DNA of 64,000 nucleotides, from positions 44,356 through 108,355 of the IMG/VR virus record IMGVR_UViG_3300042731_009409. One strand, written 5' to 3'. This DNA is from a virus. The first letter of the stretch is position 1. Each line of letters starts with the position of its first letter. Made by a program: the position numbers and the translations under genes. Shown piece by piece: positions 39,656 to 45,976 of this stretch. Under the pieces are notes generated by a model, which searched no databases, was not told the DNA's origin, and worked only from the letters and a program-made list of their open reading frames with translations.

Positions 39656-39683
39656 AATATAGTACTTCAAATACTTTCGACAA
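39656..39683 (-). promoter_or_regulatory. Class B repeated promoter
   Basis: Minus strand: TTGTCG, 16 bases, TATATT, with the operator two bases upstream. Confidence 0.65.
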
Positions 39684-39685
39684 CT

Positions 39686-39697
39686 GAACATTTGTTC
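39686..39697. promoter_or_regulatory. LexA-like operator, copy 3
   Basis: GAACATTTGTTC, identical to copies at 33937 and 38179. Confidence 0.55.
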
Positions 39698-39703
39698 TAT
39701 TTT

Positions 39704-40066
39704 TCAGACAAGCCTTAAAAAAGGGGGATCTTTCTGCGTTTTTTCTGCAGAAGCTTGAGGAATGGAATTTTCAATCGTTCCTGCCAACGAATTGAGGTTG
39801 ATACAATCATAATTGATGTCGATGTAAGTAAATGGAACATCATAGTTTCCACATGCACATGGTTCTGCACGCAAACCGCGTCGATTTTTTCCTGCAAAAG
39901 GCACGATTACTTCTAGTAGACTGTCACAATCCATGCATTTTGCCTTAAATGGTGCAAGATCATATTCCTTGCACCATTTTTCTAGATCGACATTATAGAT
40001 CACCATATGATGAAAACCCAGATCAATATGCTTTCTTTTCCATTTTTGAGTTCTGTTCTTTTTCAT
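39704..40066 (-). CDS. Zinc-ribbon-like protein
   Basis: 120 residues. AKCMDCDSLLEVIVPFAG and AEPCACGNYD give two Cys pairs ~25 residues apart around a beta hairpin. The N-terminus is strongly basic (KKNRTQKWKRKHIDLG). Nucleic-acid binding is plausible. Last gene before the LexA-like box of the next transcript. Confidence 0.5.
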   Translation of the reverse strand: MKKNRTQKWKRKHIDLGFHHMVIYNVDLEKWCKEYDLAPFKAKCMDCDSLLEVIVPFAGKNRRGLRAEPCACGNYDVPFTYIDINYDCINLNSLAGTIENSIPQASAEKTQKDPPFLRLV

Positions 40067-40103
40067 TTTCTTTGCTCAAATATAATCATTTGGTATTATC
40101 TTT

Positions 40104-40316
40104 CTATTTGTATGGATATATCATTTCGCTTAAATTTTTGTCTTTCTTTCGTTGGACATAAAATTTACCACCATTTTCAGTTATTTCAGAAAAATACTTT
40201 TCCAACCCAATTGCATGCCGAATAACCGATGATACAGTTATTTCATTATCCTCGGCTATTTTCTCCAAAATTTTCCAAACCTTTTCTGGCAGAGTAGCTT
40301 CTATTCTCTTTTTCAT
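40104..40316 (-). CDS. Ribbon-helix-helix-type DNA-binding protein, copy 1
   Basis: 70 residues. KKRIEATLPEKVWKILEKIA is the beta strand plus first helix and NEITVSSVIRHAIGLEKYF the second helix of a CopG/MetJ-like fold; a C-terminal extension ends LSEMIYPYK. Nearly identical to the gene at 42577-42789, differing only at the ends. Probably a dimeric repressor, possibly of the repeated promoters. It directly follows a Cys-x-x repeat gene. Confidence 0.65.
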   Translation of the reverse strand: MKKRIEATLPEKVWKILEKIAEDNEITVSSVIRHAIGLEKYFSEITENGGKFYVQRKKDKNLSEMIYPYK

Positions 40317-40318
40317 TT

Positions 40319-40645
40319 TTACCTACTCATCCAGTCTTTATATTCTGTTTCTGTGAATTGGATATTTTTTATCATGAATTTTGAATTTTTAATATTTGAA
40401 CAACCAAAACAATTTGAGCATTTAGAACAATTTAAACAACCAGAACAACCAGAACAACCAGAACAACCAATACAATCTAAACAATCTTGGCATTTAGAAC
40501 AATCTAAACAATCTTGGCATTTAGAACAATCTAAACAATCTTGGCATTCTGAGCAATCAAAACAATCTATGCAACGGTGGCAGTCCTTATTTGTTCTTTT
40601 CAAAAATCCAGTTTTTCCTAATTTTAACAATTCGGTTTTTTCCAT
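40319..40645 (-). CDS. Cys-x-x repeat protein, member 3
   Basis: 108 residues. Start TELLKLGKTGFLKRTNKDC and end IQFTETEYKDWMSR. The repeat tract is ~65 residues (CQDCLDCSKC repeated, then CIGCSGCSGC). Its repeat units differ in sequence from member 1, so copies have evolved separately while keeping Cys every third residue. The start overlaps the neighbouring gene's stop by 22 bases. Confidence 0.65.
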   Translation of the reverse strand: MEKTELLKLGKTGFLKRTNKDCHRCIDCFDCSECQDCLDCSKCQDCLDCSKCQDCLDCIGCSGCSGCSGCLNCSKCSNCFGCSNIKNSKFMIKNIQFTETEYKDWMSR

Positions 40646-40830
40646 TGCTTTTCCACTTTCGTTTCTATCTTTCCATAATATTCTGGAAACTCACTGATAT
40701 GTCTCAATCTGGCTTGATAAATGGTTTCATCATCCTTTTTATAACCTTCCGGAAGAGATGGAATTAAATATACTTCTCCTTCGTCGATATTTTCATTTAC
40801 AACAAATTCAAAGTTAAATGTCTTGTTCAT
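40624..40830 (-). CDS. Hypothetical protein
   Basis: 68 residues. NFEFVVNENIDEGEVYLIPS followed by TIYQARLRHISEFPEYYGK. Acidic start, basic end. No motif recognised. Overlaps both neighbours slightly, in line with a real gene in a compact operon. Confidence 0.45.
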   Translation of the reverse strand: MNKTFNFEFVVNENIDEGEVYLIPSLPEGYKKDDETIYQARLRHISEFPEYYGKIETKVEKQWKKPNC

Positions 40831-41089
40831 GTATCCCGTATCTTTCTTTTATTTTGTTCTTTTGTCCATCAAGGGGCAAATTTATTTCTTTCGGCTTGCC
40901 CCACAGTAATTTCCCGCAATTCCATCTGTCAATCCCAATTGACAATGATACTGGTGTTTCTGGTGGAATAAACTCGGTTGGCATTAAACCATTAAACCAC
41001 TTTATGCACGTGTTTGATTCAATCCATTTCAGAGTTTTTACTAATTTTTCGCGATTTCTACAAAATATTCTAATTTTTTCCATTTTCAT
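40814..41089 (-). CDS. Distant member of the WLEENT family
   Basis: About 91 residues from the ATG at 41089 (41083 also possible). REKLVKTLKWIESNTCIKWF and MPTEFIPPETPVSLSIG follow the same order as the 27357 and 34652 genes (helix, WIESNT, Pro-rich strand). No conserved end. Unknown function. Confidence 0.5.
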   Translation of the reverse strand: MKMEKIRIFCRNREKLVKTLKWIESNTCIKWFNGLMPTEFIPPETPVSLSIGIDRWNCGKLLWGKPKEINLPLDGQKNKIKERYGIHEQDI

Positions 41090-41097
41090 AATATTTA

Positions 41098-41490
41098 TCA
41101 ACCCATTTTTTTATATATTTCTCGTATTCTTTGGACATATTCCTCAAACCCAGGCATTTTTACGCCGTCTTCATCCTGCATTTTTAAAAAAATGCCCCAA
41201 GCTCTTCTACTAACATAATGTGCTTTCATTGCTTCGCGTTTATTTTTGAATGGGCCTAAAGTATGACTTCCACAAATATTGCAGATATATGAAAGGCTTA
41301 TAATGTCCTTTGGTTTGTTTGAATGATCACCACAATCCTGACAGACATAAAAATGCAAGTCTTCCTCATTTTCTGGCCCTAAAATAAAATCGAATTCATT
41401 AAACAATTTGTAGTCTTCTTTATTTTTTGACATTTTTGGTTTTCTTAGTTTATTTTCCGACTGCCCAACCTCTTTTTTCATACGTTCCAT
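41098..41490 (-). CDS. Zinc-ribbon-like protein
   Basis: 130 residues; translation may begin at 41433 instead. YVCQDCGDHSNK and YICNICGSHTLG are two CxxC knuckles ~20 residues apart, a typical ribbon. The rest is charged (KREAMKAHYVSRRAWGIFLK). Neither start has a good ribosome site. Binding partner unknown. Confidence 0.5.
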   Translation of the reverse strand: MERMKKEVGQSENKLRKPKMSKNKEDYKLFNEFDFILGPENEEDLHFYVCQDCGDHSNKPKDIISLSYICNICGSHTLGPFKNKREAMKAHYVSRRAWGIFLKMQDEDGVKMPGFEEYVQRIREIYKKMG

Positions 41491-41644
41491 GTTTATAATG
41501 TACTTTTATGACAATTGGATATATTTGTTCACCTTCTTTTCTTTCGTCAAATACTTTAGAGTACTCTGCATCATCATAAATTTTTCTGCAAGTTAGTTTT
41601 TTATCTTTTTCATATTCTGGTGTGATTTCTATTCTCTTTTTCAT
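41450..41644 (-). CDS. Hypothetical protein, possible chimera with RHH gene start
   Basis: 64 residues. The first residues and leader (MKKRIE, with identical upstream bases through the end of a Cys-x-x repeat gene) match those of the ribbon-helix-helix gene at 40104, but the rest (YEKDKKLTCRKIYDDAEYSK) is unrelated. Suggests replacement of the body of the gene by recombination just after the start codon. Function unknown. Confidence 0.45.
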   Translation of the reverse strand: MKKRIEITPEYEKDKKLTCRKIYDDAEYSKVFDERKEGEQIYPIVIKVHYKHGTYEKRGWAVGK

Positions 41645-41646
41645 TT

Positions 41647-42117
41647 TTACCTACCCATCCAGTTTTCGTATTCTTCTTGCGTAAATTGGATATTATCTAT
41701 CATATACTTTGAATTTTGAATATCAGAACAACCAGCGCAATCAGAACAGCGTGAACACTCTGAACAACTTAAACATTTTTTACAGCCCGAACACTCTAAA
41801 CAACCTAAACACTCTGAACAGTTTGAACAGTCTAAACAGTCTAAACAGTCTAAACAACGTGAGCAGTCTAAACAGTATAAACAGTATAAACAATGTGAGC
41901 AACGCGAACAGTCCGAACAACGTGAACAGTCCGAACAACCAGAGCAAGACGAACAACCAGAACAACCAGAGCAAGACGAACAACTATAACAATGCGAGCA
42001 ATCAGAGCATTCTGAACAATCTAAACAATACAAGCATTTGGAACAATTCTTATTTGAATTGTTCCATTGTCTTAAATATCCTGTTCTTCCTAGTTTTAGT
42101 AATTCGGTTTTTTCCAT
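41647..42117 (-). CDS. Cys-x-x repeat protein, member 4 (longest)
   Basis: About 156 residues from the ATG at 42117. Start TELLKLGRTGYLRQWNNSNK and end IQFTQEEYENWMGR. About 110 residues of Cys-x-x (CSGCSGCSSCSGCSDCSRC, then CLDCLDCLDC), ~38 Cys. The upstream stop shares a base with the ATG (TAATG). Same leader region as member 2. See findings for the family. Confidence 0.65.
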   Translation of the reverse strand: MEKTELLKLGRTGYLRQWNNSNKNCSKCLYCLDCSECSDCSHCYSCSSCSGCSGCSSCSGCSDCSRCSDCSRCSHCLYCLYCLDCSRCLDCLDCLDCSNCSECLGCLECSGCKKCLSCSECSRCSDCAGCSDIQNSKYMIDNIQFTQEEYENWMGR

Positions 42118-42332
42118 TATTGTTTCTTTCTTTTTTTGTACCGGTATCGGATATGAAAAGCCGATGAACAACCCATCACATCACAATTATGCGTTTCATC
42201 GATTGGGTCGCCTAATACTATAATTTCTGTGTCCGTTTCATAACATTCTCTTAGTATACCCTCCGGGAAATTCGACAAGGGGACATGGACAATAATTTTA
42301 TCGTCCCTAAGAATATGTAAAGATGTATTCAT
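42117..42332 (-). CDS. Hypothetical protein
   Basis: About 71 residues from the ATG at 42332 (site AAGGA eight bases ahead; 42338 is an alternative). LHILRDDKIIVHVPLSNFPE and ETDTEIIVLGDPIDETHNCD. Small beta-rich fold, basic end (RYKKRKKQ). Overlaps the Cys-x-x gene start by one base. Unrecognised. Confidence 0.45.
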   Translation of the reverse strand: MNTSLHILRDDKIIVHVPLSNFPEGILRECYETDTEIIVLGDPIDETHNCDVMGCSSAFHIRYRYKKRKKQ

Positions 42333-42345
42333 TGCCATTTCCTTA

Positions 42346-42564
42346 CTAAAACAAAATATCCAGACGTTTATTTTCGAATTCAATTATTTTTTCAACATCT
42401 CCGGTCATCTCGATATAATCTGCAATTTCATTGTATTTTTTAAAATTGCAAGATCTCAAATATTTACAAAACTCAGTTATACAAGCGTTAAATTTGTTTT
42501 TATCAAATTTAAGATATCTTGTTTTCCTCACAAAATTATCTATAGTTTCAATATGTTTAATCAT
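42346..42564 (-). CDS. Hypothetical helical protein
   Basis: 72 residues, all helical. IKHIETIDNFVRKTRYLKFD and YNEIADYIEMTGDVEKIIEF. Two Cys in FNACITEFCKYLRSCNF. No family recognised. Confidence 0.45.
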   Translation of the reverse strand: MIKHIETIDNFVRKTRYLKFDKNKFNACITEFCKYLRSCNFKKYNEIADYIEMTGDVEKIIEFENKRLDILF

Positions 42565-42576
42565 TTATCATTTCCT

Positions 42577-42789
42577 TTATCTATATGGATATATCATTTC
42601 GCTTAAATTTTTGTCTTTCTTTCGTTGGACATAAAATTTACCACCATTTTCAGTTATTTCAGAAAAATACTTTTCCAACCCAATTGCATGCCGAATAACC
42701 GATGATACAGTTATTTCATTATCCTCGGCTATTTTCTCCAAAATTTTCCAAACCTTTTCTGGCAGAGTGAATTCTATTCTCTTTTCCAT
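42577..42789 (-). CDS. Ribbon-helix-helix-type DNA-binding protein, copy 2
   Basis: 70 residues, a near-identical duplicate of the gene at 40104-40316 (changes only in the first ~7 residues and the last). The DNA identity covers almost the full gene, so duplication is recent or is maintained by recombination. Same predicted dimeric DNA-binding fold. Confidence 0.65.
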   Translation of the reverse strand: MEKRIEFTLPEKVWKILEKIAEDNEITVSSVIRHAIGLEKYFSEITENGGKFYVQRKKDKNLSEMIYPYR

Positions 42790-42790
42790 T

Positions 42791-43198
42791 TTACACTACC
42801 GTTCCGGTTGTAATCACCAGATCAAATGAGCCTTTCGGAAGACCTTTTGATACATCAATTTTATTTTTGTTCCACTTTGAAAACCATTCAGTTAATTTTT
42901 TAAATTTTGTTTTAGAGACTGTTTCATCTTCCTCCCACCATTCTTGATAATCCTTTATTTCATCGCAAGATCTTGTTGCGGCTTGCACCAAATACAGATC
43001 TAAAGGCAAATCATCTGTATTAATAATATATTTTTGATTTACGTTTAAAAGACTCAATTCTTCCTTGGTTGGGTCTTTAATTTTAATGTATTCTTGGTTT
43101 ACGCGTTTCAAAACCCTCAATTCCTCTTCGGTTGGTTTCTCAATTTTAAAATATGATGCCACTTCGGGCATTTCGTTCCAAATCAGTAATACATTCAT
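42791..43198 (-). CDS. Hypothetical protein with internal repeat
   Basis: 135 residues. Two related segments, KPTEEELRVLKRVNQEYIK and DPTKEELSLLNVNQKYI, indicate an internal duplication in residues ~20-55. The C-terminal part has DYQEWWEEDETVSK and KLTEWFSKWNKNK. ATGA-coupled upstream. Unrecognised. Confidence 0.45.
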   Translation of the reverse strand: MNVLLIWNEMPEVASYFKIEKPTEEELRVLKRVNQEYIKIKDPTKEELSLLNVNQKYIINTDDLPLDLYLVQAATRSCDEIKDYQEWWEEDETVSKTKFKKLTEWFSKWNKNKIDVSKGLPKGSFDLVITTGTVV

Positions 43199-43632
43199 TT
43201 CTTACACTCCTTTTTTTGTTTCAAATAATCATACGCTTCTGCAAAGCTCTCGGCTCTAAACCTCTCCTGTTTGGCTAAACATTTGCTGCATATGGTTATA
43301 TGTGGGTCTCCATCTTTGCGCGGCCAGGATGCCCCACAATGTCTGCAACAAGTATCTTGTCTTAAAACTACGAGATAACCATCTTTCTCACATTTGTGTA
43401 AAATGTCGCACAAAGAGTCGGAAATCTCTTCGACCGACTTTCCGGTTGCATCAAACCATTCGAATTTTTCCAACCAATCCAAAAATATCGCTTTGATCGT
43501 GTCCCAACTTGCCAATTTTGCACGCTTTTTGTCTTCTGCCAAACAAAGTGGACATTCATCTATATTATCTGTCCACGATATATTTATTGATTTTGGATGA
43601 TTCAGACATTTAGTATAATATTTTTTATTCAT
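43195..43632 (-). CDS. Cys-rich zinc-type protein
   Basis: About 145 residues from the ATG at 43632, which shares a base with the upstream stop (TAATG). Three Cys pairs (ECPLCLAED, DTCCRHCGASWP, ICSKCLAKQ) and one helical block (WDTIKAIFLDWLEKFEWF). The last two pairs form a zinc ribbon. Could bind nucleic acid. Unrecognised. Confidence 0.5.
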   Translation of the reverse strand: MNKKYYTKCLNHPKSINISWTDNIDECPLCLAEDKKRAKLASWDTIKAIFLDWLEKFEWFDATGKSVEEISDSLCDILHKCEKDGYLVVLRQDTCCRHCGASWPRKDGDPHITICSKCLAKQERFRAESFAEAYDYLKQKKECKK

Positions 43633-43907
43633 TATTTTTGGCCTTTTGACAAAAAATATAATATCCAGCATGAAACACCAAAACTCGAAGAATTGTCGCA
43701 TACCATTGCGCATTCTTCGGGGTGAACCCAATCACCATCACTATAATCGTGTGGACACGTGCCAGTATGATCGGCAACAAATTGACAAGCTCTTTTTAAG
43801 GCCTGTTCAAATTCGTTTTCTTCTGAATCTGAACATTCGCAACCAAAACATTTATCGAATTTTACCCTACAAATCGGGCAAATTTGGTTTTTTAGTTTGT
43901 CTTCCAT
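43632..43907 (-). CDS. Cys-rich hypothetical protein
   Basis: About 91 residues from the ATG at 43907 (site GGAAAGGA). QICPICRVKFDKCFGCECSD at the start and further Cys near the end. CxxC pairs suggest zinc binding. HDYSDGDWVHPEECAMVC has two possible acid/His ligands. First gene of the minus transcript that diverges from the plus-strand genes at 44062. Confidence 0.5.
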   Translation of the reverse strand: MEDKLKNQICPICRVKFDKCFGCECSDSEENEFEQALKRACQFVADHTGTCPHDYSDGDWVHPEECAMVCDNSSSFGVSCWILYFLSKGQK

Positions 43908-43986
43908 GTTTTTTTCCTTTCCATTCCATTCCATTCTAAGGTCCCTTAATATTCAGTTTATTGTTTTTTTTTGATTTGAGCAAATC

Positions 43987-44014
43987 ATTTTTTTTGCTTG
44001 CAAGCAAAAAAAAT
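43987..44014. promoter_or_regulatory. 28-bp perfect palindrome in divergent intergenic region
   Basis: A, T8, GCTTGCAAGC, A8, T. It lies between divergently transcribed genes and overlaps the -35 of the plus-strand class A promoter. It could be a shared operator, or a bidirectional terminator. Confidence 0.5.
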
Positions 44015-44025
44015 TATGGCACAAT
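43998..44025 (+). promoter_or_regulatory. Class A repeated promoter, plus strand
   Basis: TTGCAA, 16 bases, CACAAT, followed by AATATTGC as in minus-strand copies. The only class A copy facing right. Upstream of the 44062 gene. Confidence 0.55.
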
Positions 44026-44061
44026 AATATTGCAGATGGGCAAACACAAAAGGAAAATAAA

Positions 44062-44271
44062 ATGCAAAAAGAAGAGCCAAAATCAAAAAAAAGAAAAGTC
44101 AAAATTGAAAAATATACTAAAAACGTCGGCTGGAGAACAAACTCTCTGGTAGGCAATTCGGTTTTGTTTGGTTTCGAAAAAGTAAAAAAAGGAATTGTTT
44201 ACAAAACTGTAGAACGAAAACCATTAGAAGAAGAAGGAGAAAAAAATGTTTTTACAAAAGTTGGCCTATAA
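44062..44271 (+). CDS. Hypothetical basic protein
   Basis: 69 residues. Lysine-rich start (KEEPKSKKRKVKIEKYTK), then VGWRTNSLVGNSVLFGFEKV. AAAAGGAA precedes the ATG. Overlaps the next gene by 26 bases. First of a short plus-strand trio. Unrecognised. Confidence 0.45.
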   Translation: MQKEEPKSKKRKVKIEKYTKNVGWRTNSLVGNSVLFGFEKVKKGIVYKTVERKPLEEEGEKNVFTKVGL

Positions 44272-44440
44272 AACACAAACGGGCGAAATCGACATAAAAA
44301 AATTTGAATTTTTATGTGATATAGAAGGTTTGCCACACAAACCACAAAGATGTGTGGCCGTGGCCACCGAAAAGGATAAAAAAGGAAATATAATTAAGAC
44401 TTATATTTCTACACTAAAAATTAATTTCGGAAGAAGTTAA
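44246..44440 (+). CDS. Hypothetical protein
   Basis: 64 residues. FLCDIEGLPHKPQRCVAVAT, then a basic beta hairpin ending NFGRS. Site AGAAGAAGGAG ten bases upstream. Second of the trio at 44.1-44.7 kb. No family recognised. Confidence 0.45.
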   Translation: MFLQKLAYKTQTGEIDIKKFEFLCDIEGLPHKPQRCVAVATEKDKKGNIIKTYISTLKINFGRS

Positions 44441-44442
44441 CA

Positions 44443-44703
44443 ATGGAAATAGATTTTAACAAACTTTCAGAACAACTGACGGCTGCGATCATAAAAGAAT
44501 CTGAAAAATATACCGGCTTACATGAAAAAATAGTAAATGAAGTTGTAAATGAAGCAATCATGCAACAACGCGGTATTTTTTCCGAACTGTGTGAAAAAAT
44601 ATTGACAACATACACAAGCGAGTGTAGAAAAGTTTTTAAACAAACTGTTAGCGATATTGTGTTGGAATATGCCACTAAAGATCAGGCCGGCCCATCGGCT
44701 TGA
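44443..44703 (+). CDS. Hypothetical helical protein
   Basis: 86 residues, helical. FNKLSEQLTAAIIKESEKYT and IFSELCEKILTTYTSECRKV. Its 3' end overlaps the convergent minus gene by 22 bases, so the two transcripts run into each other. Function unknown. Confidence 0.45.
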   Translation: MEIDFNKLSEQLTAAIIKESEKYTGLHEKIVNEVVNEAIMQQRGIFSELCEKILTTYTSECRKVFKQTVSDIVLEYATKDQAGPSA

Positions 44704-44939
44704 AAAACCAATCTAACCGTATTCAAATCACCTATAAAATAGATACACCCTACATACGGCCCCACAGCCCCATCCTGAAGGATTTTGTAAATATCCGTAC
44801 CAACCCCTACATAATACCGTTTTCGGCCACCAGACCGACAATATTCCAGTTCAACAATGGAATTTTTCGGCAAGTTAAGGATTTGCCGTTTGGATAAGAC
44901 TTTTTTTACAGGTATTTTGCAAATTTCCTCAAAATTCAT
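44682..44939 (-). CDS. Hypothetical protein
   Basis: About 85 residues from the ATG at 44939, which overlaps the upstream stop as ATGA. LSKRQILNLPKNSIVELEYC then KRYYVGVGTDIYKILQDG. Beta-rich. Converges with the plus gene at 44443-44703. Unrecognised. Confidence 0.45.
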   Translation of the reverse strand: MNFEEICKIPVKKVLSKRQILNLPKNSIVELEYCRSGGRKRYYVGVGTDIYKILQDGAVGPYVGCIYFIGDLNTVRLVFQADGPA

Positions 44940-45172
44940 TTTTTGCAACCTCCAACACATTGGCAATTTTTACAACTGTCTTCTTTTTCGTCCAAAAACT
45001 TTTTGAGATCCGGAGATTGCTGAAAATCAAACAATTCACACGCATTTTTCAATTTGTTTACAAATCTACACTTCTTTTTTGCATTAAATGGAATGTCTGA
45101 CTTTTCATTCCGACAACTGCTGAATAAATAACTATAATATCGACAATCACAACACGTTTTTTCACCAATCAT
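44936..45172 (-). CDS. Cys-rich small protein
   Basis: About 78 residues from the ATG at 45172. GEKTCCDCRYYSYLFSSC, then KNACELFDF, then CKNCQCVGGC: nine Cys in 78 residues, typical of small metal-binding proteins. ATGA-coupled to the next gene. A candidate promoter lies at 45226-45254. Confidence 0.5.
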   Translation of the reverse strand: MIGEKTCCDCRYYSYLFSSCRNEKSDIPFNAKKKCRFVNKLKNACELFDFQQSPDLKKFLDEKEDSCKNCQCVGGCKK

Positions 45173-45225
45173 TTTAAAACCCTTTCTAAGGGAAAGTTTA
45201 AACTGTTTTGAAATCCTATGCAAAT

Positions 45226-45254
45226 ATTATTGACATATTAAAAAAAACAAACAA
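45226..45254 (-). promoter_or_regulatory. Class A-like promoter
   Basis: Minus strand: TTGTTT, 17 bases, AATAAT, followed by ATTTGC as in class A copies. Spacer one base longer than the others. Confidence 0.45.
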
Positions 45255-45281
45255 ACTTATATATTGACGAAAGGAAGCAAA

Positions 45282-45620
45282 ATGAAAAACAAAATCTCAA
45301 AAATTTTACAAAAAAACTTCGAAAAAAACATTTCGATTCCAGCAATCGATTCTGGAAATGGTTCGAGCGGATCTTTTTTAATGGAACCCGACATTTATAT
45401 GAATATCGATTTAGTCGATCCAAGAGATTGTGAAAGGGTCGAAATGGACAAAAAACTATTTGTCAAGGTGTTTGAAGATTTATTGATTTCCGGCGAAATG
45501 TCAAAGGATTGGGAACAATGGCAGATTTTAAAAGGGAGTGGAGATAACCCTTACACCATTACATTTTGGGTTAAAGAAATTTTCAAAAACGTTGTTGTGC
45601 ATTATGTACAAAAAATTTAG
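45282..45620 (+). CDS. Hypothetical protein
   Basis: About 112 residues from the ATG at 45282 (site AAAGGAAG). NISIPAIDSGNGSSGSFLME and KDWEQWQILKGSGDNPYTIT. The end (IFKNVVVHYVQKI) is strikingly like residues ~45-60 of the DnaC-like loader at 49015 (IFENIVVRYVQKI), at the DNA level too. Ends four bases inside the convergent exported-protein gene. Confidence 0.45.
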   Translation: MKNKISKILQKNFEKNISIPAIDSGNGSSGSFLMEPDIYMNIDLVDPRDCERVEMDKKLFVKVFEDLLISGEMSKDWEQWQILKGSGDNPYTITFWVKEIFKNVVVHYVQKI

Positions 45621-45844
45621 GAGTCTGTATCTTCGTCGCAATCCGGGACGCCATCGCCCCTTCCGTGTTCGTTTGTGTCTCCATAATCAGTAGCATCCCA
45701 ATCGTCAGTATCGGCTATTCCGTCGCCGTCCATATCTCCGTTGTCCTCACACTGTTCGGCTTTGGCATTTCCAGCGCAGATTGTAATTATAAACGCAACT
45801 GCAAACAAAATTATCGAAATTAGTACAACTTTAAAATTTTTCAT
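45617..45844 (-). CDS. Exported Asp-rich protein, thrombospondin-type-3-like
   Basis: 75 residues. A signal peptide (KVVLISIILFAVAFIITICA, likely cut near AKA-EQ) precedes ~45 residues of Asp/Gly repeats (DNGDMDGDGIADTDDWD, then GDGVPDCDEDTD), the calcium-binding pattern of thrombospondin type 3 or dockerin loops. Two Cys may pair. Acts outside the cytoplasm, probably calcium dependent. Class A-type promoter at 45883. Role unknown. Confidence 0.6.
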   Translation of the reverse strand: MKNFKVVLISIILFAVAFIITICAGNAKAEQCEDNGDMDGDGIADTDDWDATDYGDTNEHGRGDGVPDCDEDTDS

Positions 45845-45882
45845 TTTTTTTCCTTTGTTTGTGTTTTTCTGTTCATAATATT

Positions 45883-45910
45883 ATTGTGACATTATTTTTT
45901 TTGTTTTCAA
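45883..45910 (-). promoter_or_regulatory. Class A repeated promoter
   Basis: Minus strand: TTGAAA, 16 bases, CACAAT, then AATATTATGAACAG as in the copy at 32961. Confidence 0.6.
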
Positions 45911-45938
45911 ACAAAAAACTTGTCTTTTCTAAAAAAAC

Positions 45939-45967
45939 TTGTCTTTTCTAAAAAAATGCAATATATT
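45939..45967 (+). promoter_or_regulatory. Promoter directly abutting the UvsW-like start
   Basis: TTGTCT, 17 bases, TATATT. The TTGTCTTTTCTAAAAAAA unit is tandemly repeated (first copy at 45920). The expected RNA start would fall only a few bases before the ATG at 45977, so the message may be almost leaderless. Confidence 0.5.
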
Positions 45968-45976
45968 TGCATAGTT

